NCBI RefSeq assembly: GCF_000006445.2
Contig: NC_006049.2
Span: 310,001-374,000, forward strand
Length of the DNA stretch: 64,000 nucleotides
Direction: 5' to 3'
Source: Debaryomyces hansenii CBS767
Lineage: Eukaryota > Ascomycota > Pichiomycetes > Serinales > Debaryomycetaceae
Both the position numbers and the translations under genes were made by a program. Positions 10,064 to 19,259 of the stretch are shown in pieces. Every line of letters begins with the position of its first letter. Position 1 is the stretch's first letter. The notes beneath the pieces were generated by a model that had not been told where the DNA came from, made no database searches, and saw only the letters and a list, made by a program, of their open reading frames with translations.

Positions 10064-12583
10064 ATGAGTGATGCTGCATTATCGAGAGTAGCACATTTGA
10101 TCAAATTGGAAGATGATTTGGTAAAAATTCAATCGTTGCGACAACAATTCACTAAGGAAAAGACGTTAGTTGACATTAAATTGAATTCTGCTACTCAAAC
10201 ACAAATTGATTCTATTATGAATAATTTGAAGAAGTTAAATAATTCAGCCAATAAATTGAATACAATAAAATCTAGTTTGAACAGATTAAACCAAATACAT
10301 GATGAGTCAGTAACAGGAGTGGCAGAGTATACTGCCATTAAGCAAATGACCAATGTAAACCAATTCCTAACGCAAGTACAACACTTATACCACGATATAT
10401 CTAAATATAAACAATACTTGGATTCCATAAACAAATTAATAGATGAAGAATTCGCTATAATTAGCGAGGATATATCATATCCGTTGTTGAATATTTTCAG
10501 AATTCATTATAGCTTAACGCAAGCAAGAAACTTTCAGGATTATTTGGAGACTATTTCTGATTCTTTGTCTGATGACTTAAAGTCAATTGTATTCAAGGTA
10601 GTCCTACCCGTAAAGAAAACAATTAAGAAATTTGATGACTTACTAGGGGAGATTATAATAAGTTTGACAGAAGCATTAAAGGAAGGAAACGTAGAATTAG
10701 TATTCAAATTAATCAAAATTATTGAGTTTGAATCTAATGAAGACATGAAGTTTGAACTCATGTCTAATTTGAAATTAATGGAAAATAGAAGTATATCCAG
10801 TATTGATTATGCAAATTTTAGAGGTGCAAAACGTAACTATAAGAAATTTTTTTACAAAAAACTAGAGGAAAGTCTCGTGGACACATTTGATAAATGTGTA
10901 GAGCATTTCAGTTACGATAGAATTCTAGTTTATGACAATTTAAACTGGCTTGAAGATGAACTCGTTTTTGTTGCTGATACTTTATCTCCTATGTTTCCGA
11001 CTAGTTGGAATATAGATAATTTCATACAAAATGCCTATTACAACAGATTGCATAATTTCACAATGGATTTAATTAAGACTGATCCACCGGCCGAAGATTT
11101 ATTAAAGATTTTGGCGTATGATTCCCATTATGGTAAATTTGTTGTTGCATTACATACTTCTCCTGAAATTGAAGGTGATGAAAAACGAAAATCTACGCAG
11201 AAGAAAGAACAAAAATCGATTATGGGCGAAGAACTAAAGAAGGTTGTCTTGGATGATTATTTGAAGGTCATTGTTGCTAAAATGAATGAATGGACTGATA
11301 CTTTACTGAAGCTGGAAGCAAATTCCTTTGTTCAAAGAGAAACACCACCCGATATTTACACATATTATCAAACCATTGAAGATGAAGACATTCAAGATCA
11401 ACCAATAACGCTAGAAATACATGGTGAAGTATTTGTACTACCTGACTTCAAGACACCTTTGACTATGCTTAAGGAACAAGCTGATGTGGCCGTTGACTCA
11501 GGGTACGGAAGTATTCTAGTAGGTGTGATTGAAAACTGGTCAAGCTGCTATATTAAGAGAGTTCTTAATTATAAAGAAATTATAGAAGAAGAATTTGATA
11601 AGTATATGTCAGTTTATAATAACGAAAGGTTCTTAATCCAGGAAAGTAAGACAAAGAGACTATTCAGACGTCATGCACCTCAGCCAACTTTCGATATTGA
11701 GAATATGACTCCAGAAGAATTAGCAAATGTATCCAAACCCGGTTTAATCGAGTATTTGTGTGCATTGGGTAATACATATGAAATTAATACGGACCGTTTG
11801 CAGGATAAGTTCTTACCAAATTACAAAAGTAAAGTTCATTCCAATTATCAAAGCAGAATTCAAGTTGCTTTTGAAGATACTGTTTCCCCAAGCACAGAAT
11901 TAAATGCTCAGGTAATTAGAGCTATCATTGATATAATTCTTAACGATTTATATCCAGCTTTGTCATCTGTATTTACTAAGACTTGGTATGGAGACAAAAG
12001 CCAAACATCCGATGAACCTAATATGGCTGAAAGGATTCTAGAAACAATAAGTGAATATATGCAAGAGCTTAGAAGTTATGCATCATACGATATTTACCTG
12101 TGTACCTTTGCCCTTTTCCTAGATTCATTTATATCTGCTTATATCCGGATTGGTTACGAAAATATTTTACATGGAAGTGGTAAGAAAATTGATCCGACGG
12201 CAACGAAAAAGTTCAAGTCTTTTAGTGAAGGTGTTGGAAGAGATGTTACAATATTTTATGGGGGATTAGAGCATTTGTTTACAAGAAAGGATTCTGCCTA
12301 TTTATTGAATAGTTTAAGGGCAATAGAATTTTTGGGTGATTTAGCTACATGTGAAGATCCAATGATCTTTATTCCACAAATGTGGGAGAATGAGATTCTA
12401 GGATCATTTTATTTCTGTTCGGTTGAATACGTCAGAGGAATTTGCTTATGTCGTAAAGATATGGATAAAAACCAAGTAAACACGTTGGTAAGACAATTAG
12501 AAGATATCGCTAAAGAGTATCACGAAAATGTTCCTGTGCCTAGCCAATTAACAGGTACTTTGAATGAATTTTTCTACAACTAG
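10064..12583 (+). CDS. COG4: Conserved oligomeric Golgi complex subunit 4
   Basis: 839 residues from the ATG at 10064; the in-frame GTG at 10019 is not needed. The N-terminal 150 residues are predicted coiled coil (KLEDDLVKIQSLRQQF; NNLKKLNNSANKLNTIKSSL), as in Cog4. The C-terminal half carries the COG4 helical-bundle region, including FLDSFISAYIRIGYENIL and the LRAIEFLGDL stretch. COG is an eight-subunit tether for retrograde vesicles at the Golgi; Cog4 belongs to lobe A and contacts SNAREs and the SM protein Sly1. Length is close to S. cerevisiae Cog4 (861). No truncation or frameshift is seen. Confidence 0.92.
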   Translation: MSDAALSRVAHLIKLEDDLVKIQSLRQQFTKEKTLVDIKLNSATQTQIDSIMNNLKKLNNSANKLNTIKSSLNRLNQIHDESVTGVAEYTAIKQMTNVNQFLTQVQHLYHDISKYKQYLDSINKLIDEEFAIISEDISYPLLNIFRIHYSLTQARNFQDYLETISDSLSDDLKSIVFKVVLPVKKTIKKFDDLLGEIIISLTEALKEGNVELVFKLIKIIEFESNEDMKFELMSNLKLMENRSISSIDYANFRGAKRNYKKFFYKKLEESLVDTFDKCVEHFSYDRILVYDNLNWLEDELVFVADTLSPMFPTSWNIDNFIQNAYYNRLHNFTMDLIKTDPPAEDLLKILAYDSHYGKFVVALHTSPEIEGDEKRKSTQKKEQKSIMGEELKKVVLDDYLKVIVAKMNEWTDTLLKLEANSFVQRETPPDIYTYYQTIEDEDIQDQPITLEIHGEVFVLPDFKTPLTMLKEQADVAVDSGYGSILVGVIENWSSCYIKRVLNYKEIIEEEFDKYMSVYNNERFLIQESKTKRLFRRHAPQPTFDIENMTPEELANVSKPGLIEYLCALGNTYEINTDRLQDKFLPNYKSKVHSNYQSRIQVAFEDTVSPSTELNAQVIRAIIDIILNDLYPALSSVFTKTWYGDKSQTSDEPNMAERILETISEYMQELRSYASYDIYLCTFALFLDSFISAYIRIGYENILHGSGKKIDPTATKKFKSFSEGVGRDVTIFYGGLEHLFTRKDSAYLLNSLRAIEFLGDLATCEDPMIFIPQMWENEILGSFYFCSVEYVRGICLCRKDMDKNQVNTLVRQLEDIAKEYHENVPVPSQLTGTLNEFFYN

Positions 12584-12677
12584 ACTTTGTATATTATTAA
12601 TGAAGATTTGAATGTTATATTAGTAGTCATGTAGAACTAATATGGATATTAATATGCAAATTTATAGTATATATAGA

Positions 12678-13676
12678 TTATTCCTCATCTGAAGAAGAAT
12701 AATCACCAAGTGCACCTGATAGTGACTCGATATTGTTAGACCTAGATTCCATACTAGGCACATCTGATTTGGGATTTGTCAATGGCTGCTTCTTCTTTAA
12801 AACTATAGTTTTCGATTGCTTTTTGGTAGTCGAATTTGTTTGGTTATCTTGTAATGCATTTTCATATGATCTCTTTAGAGACGATGGATCTTCTATGGCC
12901 ACAGGTTTATTCAGACTATTCAGATCGATCAGGTCGTTCAGTCTAAACTTTTTAAACTTATCTTTGGTTAGTTCTTCGTCTTCTTTACTTGCTAAGTCTT
13001 CACGTAGTGATTTCATCAGTTCAATTTCCTCCCCCAACTTATCTTTAGCTTCATTTAACGCTCGATCTCTACCACCTTTCGCTTGTAACAGAGAGCTTTT
13101 CGCCTGAAGATATTCTAAATGCTCAGTCATTTCTTGTTGTCTTTGCTGGTCCTGCAATCTTTTTTCAAGATTTTCCATTAGATCTCCTTTCTGGTCTTTC
13201 AAACTTTCATTTTGTTGCCAAAATGGATTTTTCTTCCGCTTTTCTTTCAATAACTGAAAAGACTTATTCTCCTTTTCTTCCTTTTCTAACCGTTCTAATA
13301 TCTCTTCCTCTGTCTCTACTTTTGTTTTGTTGACATTAGTATTAGATTCTGGTTCGTAGTTCCTTACAGCCCCAGTATCTGGAACATAACCAGCAGTCTG
13401 AGGGCTAGTTTTATACGTTATATTATTATTACATTTAGGACATGTTATGTGGAATCTTATAATCTTGAAACTCATATATTTTTCATTAGTAACTTCCTTT
13501 TTAGCATTAAACTTACGCCTTTCTGATATATATTCGTTACATTTCGTGCATCTCATCGAATATGGAGCCATAAGACGAACCTTAGTAACCTGATTCGCAG
13601 GCTTCTTCTTCTTCGGGACCTTAGAAGGGTCCCAATCCGGAGGATAGTATTTATTTATACCCTTTCTTTCTGACAT
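12678..13676 (-). CDS. YJU2: Splicing factor Yju2 (CWC16/CCDC94 family)
   Basis: 332 residues starting MSERKGINKYYPPDWDPSK, the invariant Yju2/CWC16 N-terminus. Cys43 and Cys46 (CTKC) pair with Cys79 and Cys82 (CPKC) to form the zinc-binding fold. Then come GYVPDTGAVRNYEPE, a Lys/Glu-rich coiled coil (about 120-240), and an acidic C-terminus ending in DYSSSDEE. Yju2 enters with the Prp19 complex and promotes the first catalytic step of splicing at the branch helix. It is convergent with COG4 with only 94 bp between stops. Its own gene has no intron. Confidence 0.96.
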   Translation of the reverse strand: MSERKGINKYYPPDWDPSKVPKKKKPANQVTKVRLMAPYSMRCTKCNEYISERRKFNAKKEVTNEKYMSFKIIRFHITCPKCNNNITYKTSPQTAGYVPDTGAVRNYEPESNTNVNKTKVETEEEILERLEKEEKENKSFQLLKEKRKKNPFWQQNESLKDQKGDLMENLEKRLQDQQRQQEMTEHLEYLQAKSSLLQAKGGRDRALNEAKDKLGEEIELMKSLREDLASKEDEELTKDKFKKFRLNDLIDLNSLNKPVAIEDPSSLKRSYENALQDNQTNSTTKKQSKTIVLKKKQPLTNPKSDVPSMESRSNNIESLSGALGDYSSSDEE

Positions 13677-13984
13677 TTCGACTTTGGTAGTAATAACGAA
13701 CCCATATCATACATACTTATCAGGCTGAACCCAAATATAGGGAAGAGATGACACAAAAGCGCCCCTAACAATCATGGCTTTCGTCATTTTCTATGCCATA
13801 AGTTAACTACAAGGTAAATATATTAAAACATACATTGGGTTGATTATAATACACATAAACGTTTTTTTATTAAAAAAGATGCATCCCAACAACTTAAACT
13901 AAACCAAAATAAACATTATACTATTCTATTTAACAAAATTTTTCTGAAAAACTCTTCAATAAAATTAATAATATAACATTTAAT
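13677..13984. other. Intergenic region between YJU2 start and RPS24 stop
   Basis: About 308 bp acting as the YJU2 promoter and RPS24 3' region; both genes are on the minus strand. It is very AT-rich near 13860..13980, probably the RPS24 3' untranslated region. No further signal was recognised. Confidence 0.4.
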
Positions 13985-14700
13985 CTAATCAGCGTTTCTT
14001 CTGGCAGCTCTCTTAGCAGCACGACGTTGAGTACCGAAGACCTTCTTATCTCTGTTCTTCTTTTGTTTTCTTTGTTGTCTGGAAGCCTTCTCAACCTTTT
14101 CAGCTAAACCGTATCTAACTAATCTGTAAGATGGTTCGAACTTCTTGGCGTCAGCAACAGATTGGTAGATTAAACCGAAACCAGTAGACTTACCACCACC
14201 GAATTGGGTTCTGAAACCGAAAACTGAGACAGCATCCTTTTCAGTCTTGTAGATTTCAGATAATTTTTCACGTAATTCATCCTTAGAAACGTTTGGTCTG
14301 TTTGGGTGTAAGACATCAATGACGAATTGTCTTCTGGCTAATAATGGGTTGGAAATAACCTTACGAGTTCTAATAGTAACGGAGTCACTCTAAAATCTAT
14401 GTTAGTATATTGTTTCGACAATTTCAACGTCAGCATAAAATAATTGTGAATATTCGACGCCAATACGGCATTTTACTCCCTTTTTTCGTTCGTCTTCTTC
14501 TAGTTCCATTACATGGCATCATTACTTCTTCGAGAACCCCGGTATGTCCTTTGATTCCATTTTATTTCAAATTTCAATATTTACGTCCCACTTTAATTAA
14601 TCCACCATAATGTTATATTTGACACTAATTCAATATCTAATACCATGTATATGGTCTCATATCACAATTATCCTTTGTATATCACTTCTAAACATACCAT
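13985..14700 (-). CDS. RPS24: 40S ribosomal protein eS24, two exons
   Basis: Exon 1 is only the ATG (14700..14698); exon 2 is 14389..13985. The product is 135 residues, the exact length of yeast Rps24, beginning [20 protein letters not shown] and ending KRAARRNAD. The same arrangement, an intron directly after the start codon, is what I recall for S. cerevisiae RPS24A/B. The protein is part of the small subunit, and leucines are encoded by TTA, TTG or other non-CTG codons, as expected for a highly expressed gene in a CUG-clade yeast. Directly repeated 19-mers about 300 bp upstream are candidate control sites. Confidence 0.97.
14390..14697 (-). other. RPS24: 308-nt intron of RPS24
   Basis: The 5' splice site GTATGT follows the ATG immediately (minus strand 14697..14692). 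The branch point TACTAAC is plus-strand GTTAGTA at 14401..14407, and the 3' splice site TAG ends at 14390. A 66-codon open frame inside it on the plus strand has no protein-like character. Confidence 0.93.
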
Positions 14701-15230
14701 TTTGATGATATTTCTATTATGGTTTAACTAAATATTCAAGACTAGTATTAATATGTTTGAAAAACTTTTATGTAAATTGGTACTCCAGTACAGTGAGAAA
14801 CTGAAAATTTTCTGGTGTAATATGATTATATAACATGTATGTAACAGATTATGTCATCGGTTACACAAATTGTCTCGTGAGGAAATTGTGAAAAAACAGT
14901 CACAAGTCAGGTGATCGAAATGAGTTTGTTCCTCGGCTATTTGATAACTAACCTAGATACTAGCCGTTTTTTGATACTCTAAGCACTATAAGCACGGTTT
15001 ATACTTTTAATGCATTAGGACGTCAAATACTTTTAATGCATTAGGTTCTTTGAGCGGTTGAATCATATTCACATTAAATAAATTCATATGTATTATCTCC
15101 GCGTAAAATCTACTTCATCAGTACCATTGACTCCACGAAACGGCTGAAGGAGGTGCATTTTGCAATCATTCACTCGATATAAACTACTGAGATATCTAGA
15201 CATATGGCATTTATTTTATATAAAAGTAAA
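14701..15230. other. Intergenic region, RPS24 promoter
   Basis: About 530 bp downstream of the aldehyde dehydrogenase stop and upstream of RPS24. It holds a pair of 19-bp direct repeats (listed separately). I did not find a clear Rap1, Tbf1 or CACGTG site. Confidence 0.45.
15001..15045. repeat. Pair of 19-bp direct repeats in the RPS24 promoter
   Basis: ATACTTTTAATGCATTAGG occurs exactly at 15001..15019 and again at 15027..15045, spaced 26 bp start to start. The inner TGCATTAGG/CCTAATGCA could be a factor site. Position, about 300 bp before the RPS24 start, is typical of ribosomal-protein gene control elements. Confidence 0.8.
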
Positions 15231-16796
15231 CTAATGCTTTTCAGTAAGACCGATTCTAACAGCCTTAACTTGAGTGTAATTGTCAAGAGCTTCGGCACCC
15301 ATTTCTCTACCGAAACCGGATTGGCCGTAACCACCGAATGGAACCATTGGGTGGAAATCGTTGTAGGTGTTGACCCAGACGGTACCGGCTTGAAGTCTGT
15401 TAGCAACACCAATGGCGGTGTTGATGTTTTCGGTATGGATACCAGCAGCTAAACCATATTCAGAGTCGTTGGCTAAGTCGACAACTTCATCAATGGTCTT
15501 GAACTTGGTGATAGTGACAACTGGACCGAAGATTTCTTCCTTGACAATTTGCATATCTTCAGTGACGTCACCGAAAATGGTTGGCTTAATAAAGTAACCC
15601 TTACCTTGAACTCTTTCACCACCAGAGATCAACTTAGCACCTTCATTCTTACCTGTTTCAATGTACTTCAAAATCTTGTCCAATTGTTGGGAAGAGGCTT
15701 GAGCACCCATGAAAGTGTCTTCTTCGAATGGGTTACCAATCTTGATTTTAGAAGAAGCGTTCTTTAATTCTTCGAGGACGTTGTCGTAGATTTCTTCTTG
15801 GACATAAATTCTGGAACCAGCACAACAAACTTCACCGGTGTTGTAGAAAATACCGGTGATCAAAGATTGGGCAGATTTTTGGACATCAGCATCATTGAAA
15901 ACAATGTTTGGAGACTTACCACCTAATTCTAAGGTGACCTTCTTCAAGTTGGATTCAGCAGCTGACTTCATAATGTGTCTTCCGGTTGCAGTAGAACCAG
16001 TAAATGCAACCTTCTTGATCTTAGGGTGAGAGGCAATGGCGTTACCAGCATTCTTACCAAAACCAGTGAGGATGTTAACCACACCAGGTGGGAAACCTGC
16101 TTCCTTGATCAAACCAGTAAGGAACAAACCCGATAATGGAGTCGATTCGGCAGTCTTCAAAACAATAGTATTACCGGTAGCTGTAGCTGGACCAACCTTC
16201 CACGCCAACATCAATAATGGGAAATTCCATGGAATAATTTGCCCACAAACACCAATTGGTTCTCTTCTAGTGTAGTTGAAATGGGTGGAACCGGTTTCTG
16301 GCACAGTACCCAAGATCTTGTCAGCCCATCCCGCACACGATCTGAAGTACATGGCGGTTAAGGCAACATCTCCTCTGGAACACATCAAGGATTTACCGTT
16401 GTCCAAGGCTTCGATGTGAGCAAGGGTATCAGCGTTGGCGTCAACCAAATCAGCCAATTTGAGCAAAGCATTGGCTCTGACCGATGGGTCTCCGGTCGAC
16501 CACGAAGACTTGAATGCAGCACTAGCCGCTTCAACAGCAGTGTCGATATCCTCTTCCAATGCCTCGTACACATCGGTGATATGTTCTTCCGTGGATGGAG
16601 AAATCACATCGAATGTCTTCTTTTGCTTTGGATAGACATACTCGTTATTGATGAACATACCAGTTGGCTGTTCATATGTAGTACCGTTAGGCAACTTAAT
16701 TGAAACTTGTAAAGGTAAATTGGATGACATTCTTATAAATGATTTTGCATAAGCTACGTTACTTCTTGCTTGTTTTGCAATTGAATTCTTAAACAT
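15231..16796 (-). CDS. ALD5: Aldehyde dehydrogenase, mitochondrial type (Ald4/Ald5-like)
   Basis: 521 residues. The N-terminus ([20 protein letters not shown]) is basic, lacks acidic residues and looks like a mitochondrial presequence. Catalytic features are intact: Asn191 in PWNFP, Lys214 (IVLKTAE), Glu290 (LELGGKSP) and nucleophile Cys324 (GEVCCAGSR). The C-terminal [15 protein letters not shown] block is also present. It should oxidise acetaldehyde to acetate with NAD(P)+ in the matrix, supplying acetate or handling ethanol breakdown. Codon use is strongly biased (few codon types, for example GGT, ACC, TTG), which suggests high expression. A short in-frame second start at Met23 could give a cytosolic form. 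Which of ALD4, ALD5 or ALD6 it equals is not certain. Confidence 0.9.
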   Translation of the reverse strand: MFKNSIAKQARSNVAYAKSFIRMSSNLPLQVSIKLPNGTTYEQPTGMFINNEYVYPKQKKTFDVISPSTEEHITDVYEALEEDIDTAVEAASAAFKSSWSTGDPSVRANALLKLADLVDANADTLAHIEALDNGKSLMCSRGDVALTAMYFRSCAGWADKILGTVPETGSTHFNYTRREPIGVCGQIIPWNFPLLMLAWKVGPATATGNTIVLKTAESTPLSGLFLTGLIKEAGFPPGVVNILTGFGKNAGNAIASHPKIKKVAFTGSTATGRHIMKSAAESNLKKVTLELGGKSPNIVFNDADVQKSAQSLITGIFYNTGEVCCAGSRIYVQEEIYDNVLEELKNASSKIKIGNPFEEDTFMGAQASSQQLDKILKYIETGKNEGAKLISGGERVQGKGYFIKPTIFGDVTEDMQIVKEEIFGPVVTITKFKTIDEVVDLANDSEYGLAAGIHTENINTAIGVANRLQAGTVWVNTYNDFHPMVPFGGYGQSGFGREMGAEALDNYTQVKAVRIGLTEKH

Positions 16797-16895
16797 TTTG
16801 AAAGAAATTGATTTTAGAGCAGATTTATTGTAGTTTATATAATGTTGGAATTCCCCATATTTATAGTATTTACAATAGTGGGGTTTAACCCGAGT

Positions 16896-17129
16896 ATGGT
16901 GTTAATCACCATGGATAACCCCTCTTTGTTTAGCATGTATTTCGTCACTGTCAAGAAGACGATGCGCGCGGATTTAAGCCCACCGGTGATTACCAACATC
17001 AATATCCGAAAAATCAGATTCGGGTTAAAGTTCGCACGTATAAACGATACACTTCATATTCAATTTACACCACCGGGTGAACTGTATACCCGACAGAATT
17101 TTAATGAAATACATAGGCTGTCACCGGTA
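16896..17129. promoter_or_regulatory. Cluster of CACCGG/inverted-repeat motifs upstream of ALD
   Basis: The cluster has four elements. The inverted repeat ATGGTG-TTAAT-CACCAT is at 16896..16912. The perfect palindrome CACCGGTG is at 16981..16988. CACCGGGTG is at 17071..17079. TCACCGGTA is at 17121..17129. All lie 100-330 bp before the ALD start, the usual activation distance. Zinc-cluster factors often bind CGG-containing inverted repeats, so such a regulator is a reasonable inference, but none is identified. Confidence 0.5.
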
Positions 17130-17340
17130 TAGGGCACAACCGACAAGTGAGATTGATTAAAATTAAGTTCAGGGGCATAAAATCTGCCCTGTATTTAATC
17201 GCAGGGTCAGATCAGGGTCAGAAGAGACGTGTACGGCTACAGAAGTTTATGGGCGGCGGCTAACAACGGTTTAACGGTTTGCAATTCCCCAGGATAATTA
17301 ATTCTACACTAATTAGCACTCTGGAACACTAGTAATGCAA

Positions 17341-17389
17341 CTTAGTAATATGACTTAGTAATATGACTTAGTAATATGACTTAGTAATA
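17341..17389. promoter_or_regulatory. Four tandem 13-bp repeats carrying TTAGTAA (Yap1/Cap1-type) sites
   Basis: The unit CTTAGTAATATGA is repeated at 17341, 17354 and 17367, with a partial fourth copy at 17380. Each holds TTAGTAA, which matches the Yap1 response element TTASTAA. The four cores are at 17342, 17355, 17368 and 17381. The array lies about 330-380 bp before RRN7 and 550 bp before the ALD gene. A role in stress control of ALD is inferred. Confidence 0.6.
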
Positions 17390-17718
17390 ATGGTAATGTG
17401 ACGAAGTACTATGACAGAGCAAGGGTTGTCTATACACGCCCTTGGCGTTTTTCTAACGCCGGAGGCACTTGTATCGAAGAACGGAGTATGGGCCACGGCG
17501 ATAAGTTCTAAAGCCCTTTCCTGTCCCCATGCCGTTAGAGAAGATTTGTAGATTCGGGCTTTGGATGTCGCGGATGTCTCAATGTCACAAAAAGCGCGGA
17601 GATTTTGATATTGATTATGTAAGTATGCGACACGCTGCGAATTTTTGACCTAATCCGCTAGTACAGATGAGCTGGAACCAGTGATGGTTCTGATTTGAGT
17701 ACGAGCATACGAGCTAAG

Positions 17719-19110
17719 ATGTCTCAGTGGATTCGAGGTCCCATATGTGGTGTAGATAACTGCCGAAGCAGGCTCTATCGGTCGACAGATGGGATGAAAA
17801 TATGCCAGTATGGCCATGTAATGGAAGGTAATGTCGAGATCAACGATGATCAGGACGAAAACTTCGTTTCGACACGGAGATTGAATCTCCAGTTGCATAA
17901 CGGAGGATTTTCGATAGCGCTGCAGAATGTTGCAACGCGACAGGAAACTTCGAAGAAGGTTTACGGGACGAATGGGAAAATGTTGTATTGGCGATGCTTG
18001 CAAGTTCTCTTGAAGAAGCAGGTTGAGTTTTTCCAGGTGATGTTCCCATACGATGCCGAAGAATTGGTACTGGTGGTCAAGCTTTACTGGCTAAAGTATA
18101 TGACCGTCAGAATCAGTGATGATCCGCATGCAAAGGTGCCCACTGCACTTGATTTGATTTCGGTTATATATTTGGCTATCTTCAAATTGCGAGGGTACCC
18201 CATATATGTGTGCGATGTTATTCATGCCCTCAAAGAAAATAAAATCCCATACATGAAATGTCTTCATTTAATACCGAGTTCGTATTTGGAACAGCTTCCG
18301 TCGTATTTTTTGAAATGTTTGGAACCGTACAAATTGCCTTTGACCAATGAGCTCTACGAGGCTATACTTGAGAATGGTCTGAAAATATGCGGAGACGAAA
18401 AGATCTTGGATGTTCCGTTCAACTACTTTTATCCGTTGATATTCAAAGTTCTTTCGGAGTTGCTTGTGTTTCCCAACGCTCCCAGCCTTTTTCATATCTG
18501 TAATAACCTCGTAGATAAATTGGGCCATAACTTTCAAATCTCATTCGACCACAAGACGGACAAATTTCCTGAGCTTCAGGTTATTTCGTATGTCATTATA
18601 ACCGTCAAGATATATTTTATTTACTATAATGGAATGGGCTATGCTAAATGGCTTGAAACTTTAACAAAGTATGAACTTAATACAGAATTCCATTTTGCGA
18701 ATAACGAAGTCAATGATGACGAACTACTTAATTGGTCTGATTTCAAAATAGATAAGTACTGTCAATGGCTTTACGATAATGTCGTGTCTGAAGAAAGCGA
18801 AGACGATTTGTCTGTCATGGACAAGAGATTGTATCAAATCTTCAACCTTGATGATTCCTTGCATTCTTCGGGTACGAGAAGAAAGCTTGATAATGAGCAG
18901 GACAATGACCCTATGTTTATTCCACTAAGCCAATATCTAGAAGATGTTGCGTCGAATAATGTTGGTTCAAAGATCAAGACCAGTGATGTCCGAATAATTG
19001 AGAATAAGTTGTTTGAAAAATTCACTAAAACATTCGGTATATCCAAAAAATTATTAACAAGCTGCTATGATTCAGCTGAGCTTGAAATTAAGCAAAAATT
19101 AATCAAGTAA
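17719..19110 (+). CDS. RRN7: RNA polymerase I core factor subunit Rrn7 (TAF1B/TFIIB-like)
   Basis: 463 residues from the ATG at 17719 (an in-frame TTG at 17695 is ignored). The N-terminal zinc ribbon is Cys10, Cys15, Cys29 and His33 within IRGPICGVDNC and CQYGHVMEG, diagnostic of Rrn7. It is followed by a helical cyclin-like region (residues about 80-330) and an acidic, less conserved C-terminus. Rrn7 with Rrn6 and Rrn11 forms the core factor that recruits Pol I to the rDNA promoter. Length is slightly below S. cerevisiae Rrn7 (514). Confidence 0.93.
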   Translation: MSQWIRGPICGVDNCRSRLYRSTDGMKICQYGHVMEGNVEINDDQDENFVSTRRLNLQLHNGGFSIALQNVATRQETSKKVYGTNGKMLYWRCLQVLLKKQVEFFQVMFPYDAEELVLVVKLYWLKYMTVRISDDPHAKVPTALDLISVIYLAIFKLRGYPIYVCDVIHALKENKIPYMKCLHLIPSSYLEQLPSYFLKCLEPYKLPLTNELYEAILENGLKICGDEKILDVPFNYFYPLIFKVLSELLVFPNAPSLFHICNNLVDKLGHNFQISFDHKTDKFPELQVISYVIITVKIYFIYYNGMGYAKWLETLTKYELNTEFHFANNEVNDDELLNWSDFKIDKYCQWLYDNVVSEESEDDLSVMDKRLYQIFNLDDSLHSSGTRRKLDNEQDNDPMFIPLSQYLEDVASNNVGSKIKTSDVRIIENKLFEKFTKTFGISKKLLTSCYDSAELEIKQKLIK

Positions 19111-19259
19111 AATTGTATATTACCTTGTATTTATAGTCTATAGCATTATATTAATCTACTATTATTGTATAGCTAAGGTTGATTTGCAACTGTAGGGCGC
19201 GCTCACTGATCAAAAATATTTTTGACCTTACTATTCTAGAGTTACGAATTATATTAACT

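Larger units (their letters stand above)
16797..17718. other. Divergent promoter region between the ALD gene and RRN7
   Basis: 920 bp rich in short repeated motifs. On the ALD side lies a cluster of CACCGG sites and an inverted repeat; towards RRN7 there are four tandem TTAGTAA sites. Both are listed separately. A 96-codon open frame at 16842..17132 overlaps the motif cluster and does not look coding. A GATGAG (PAC-like core) at 17666..17671 lies about 48 bp before the RRN7 start. Confidence 0.6.

Noticed and set aside
16842..17132. 96-codon open frame upstream of ALD
   Set aside because: It overlaps a cluster of promoter motifs and its sequence resembles no family; more likely chance.
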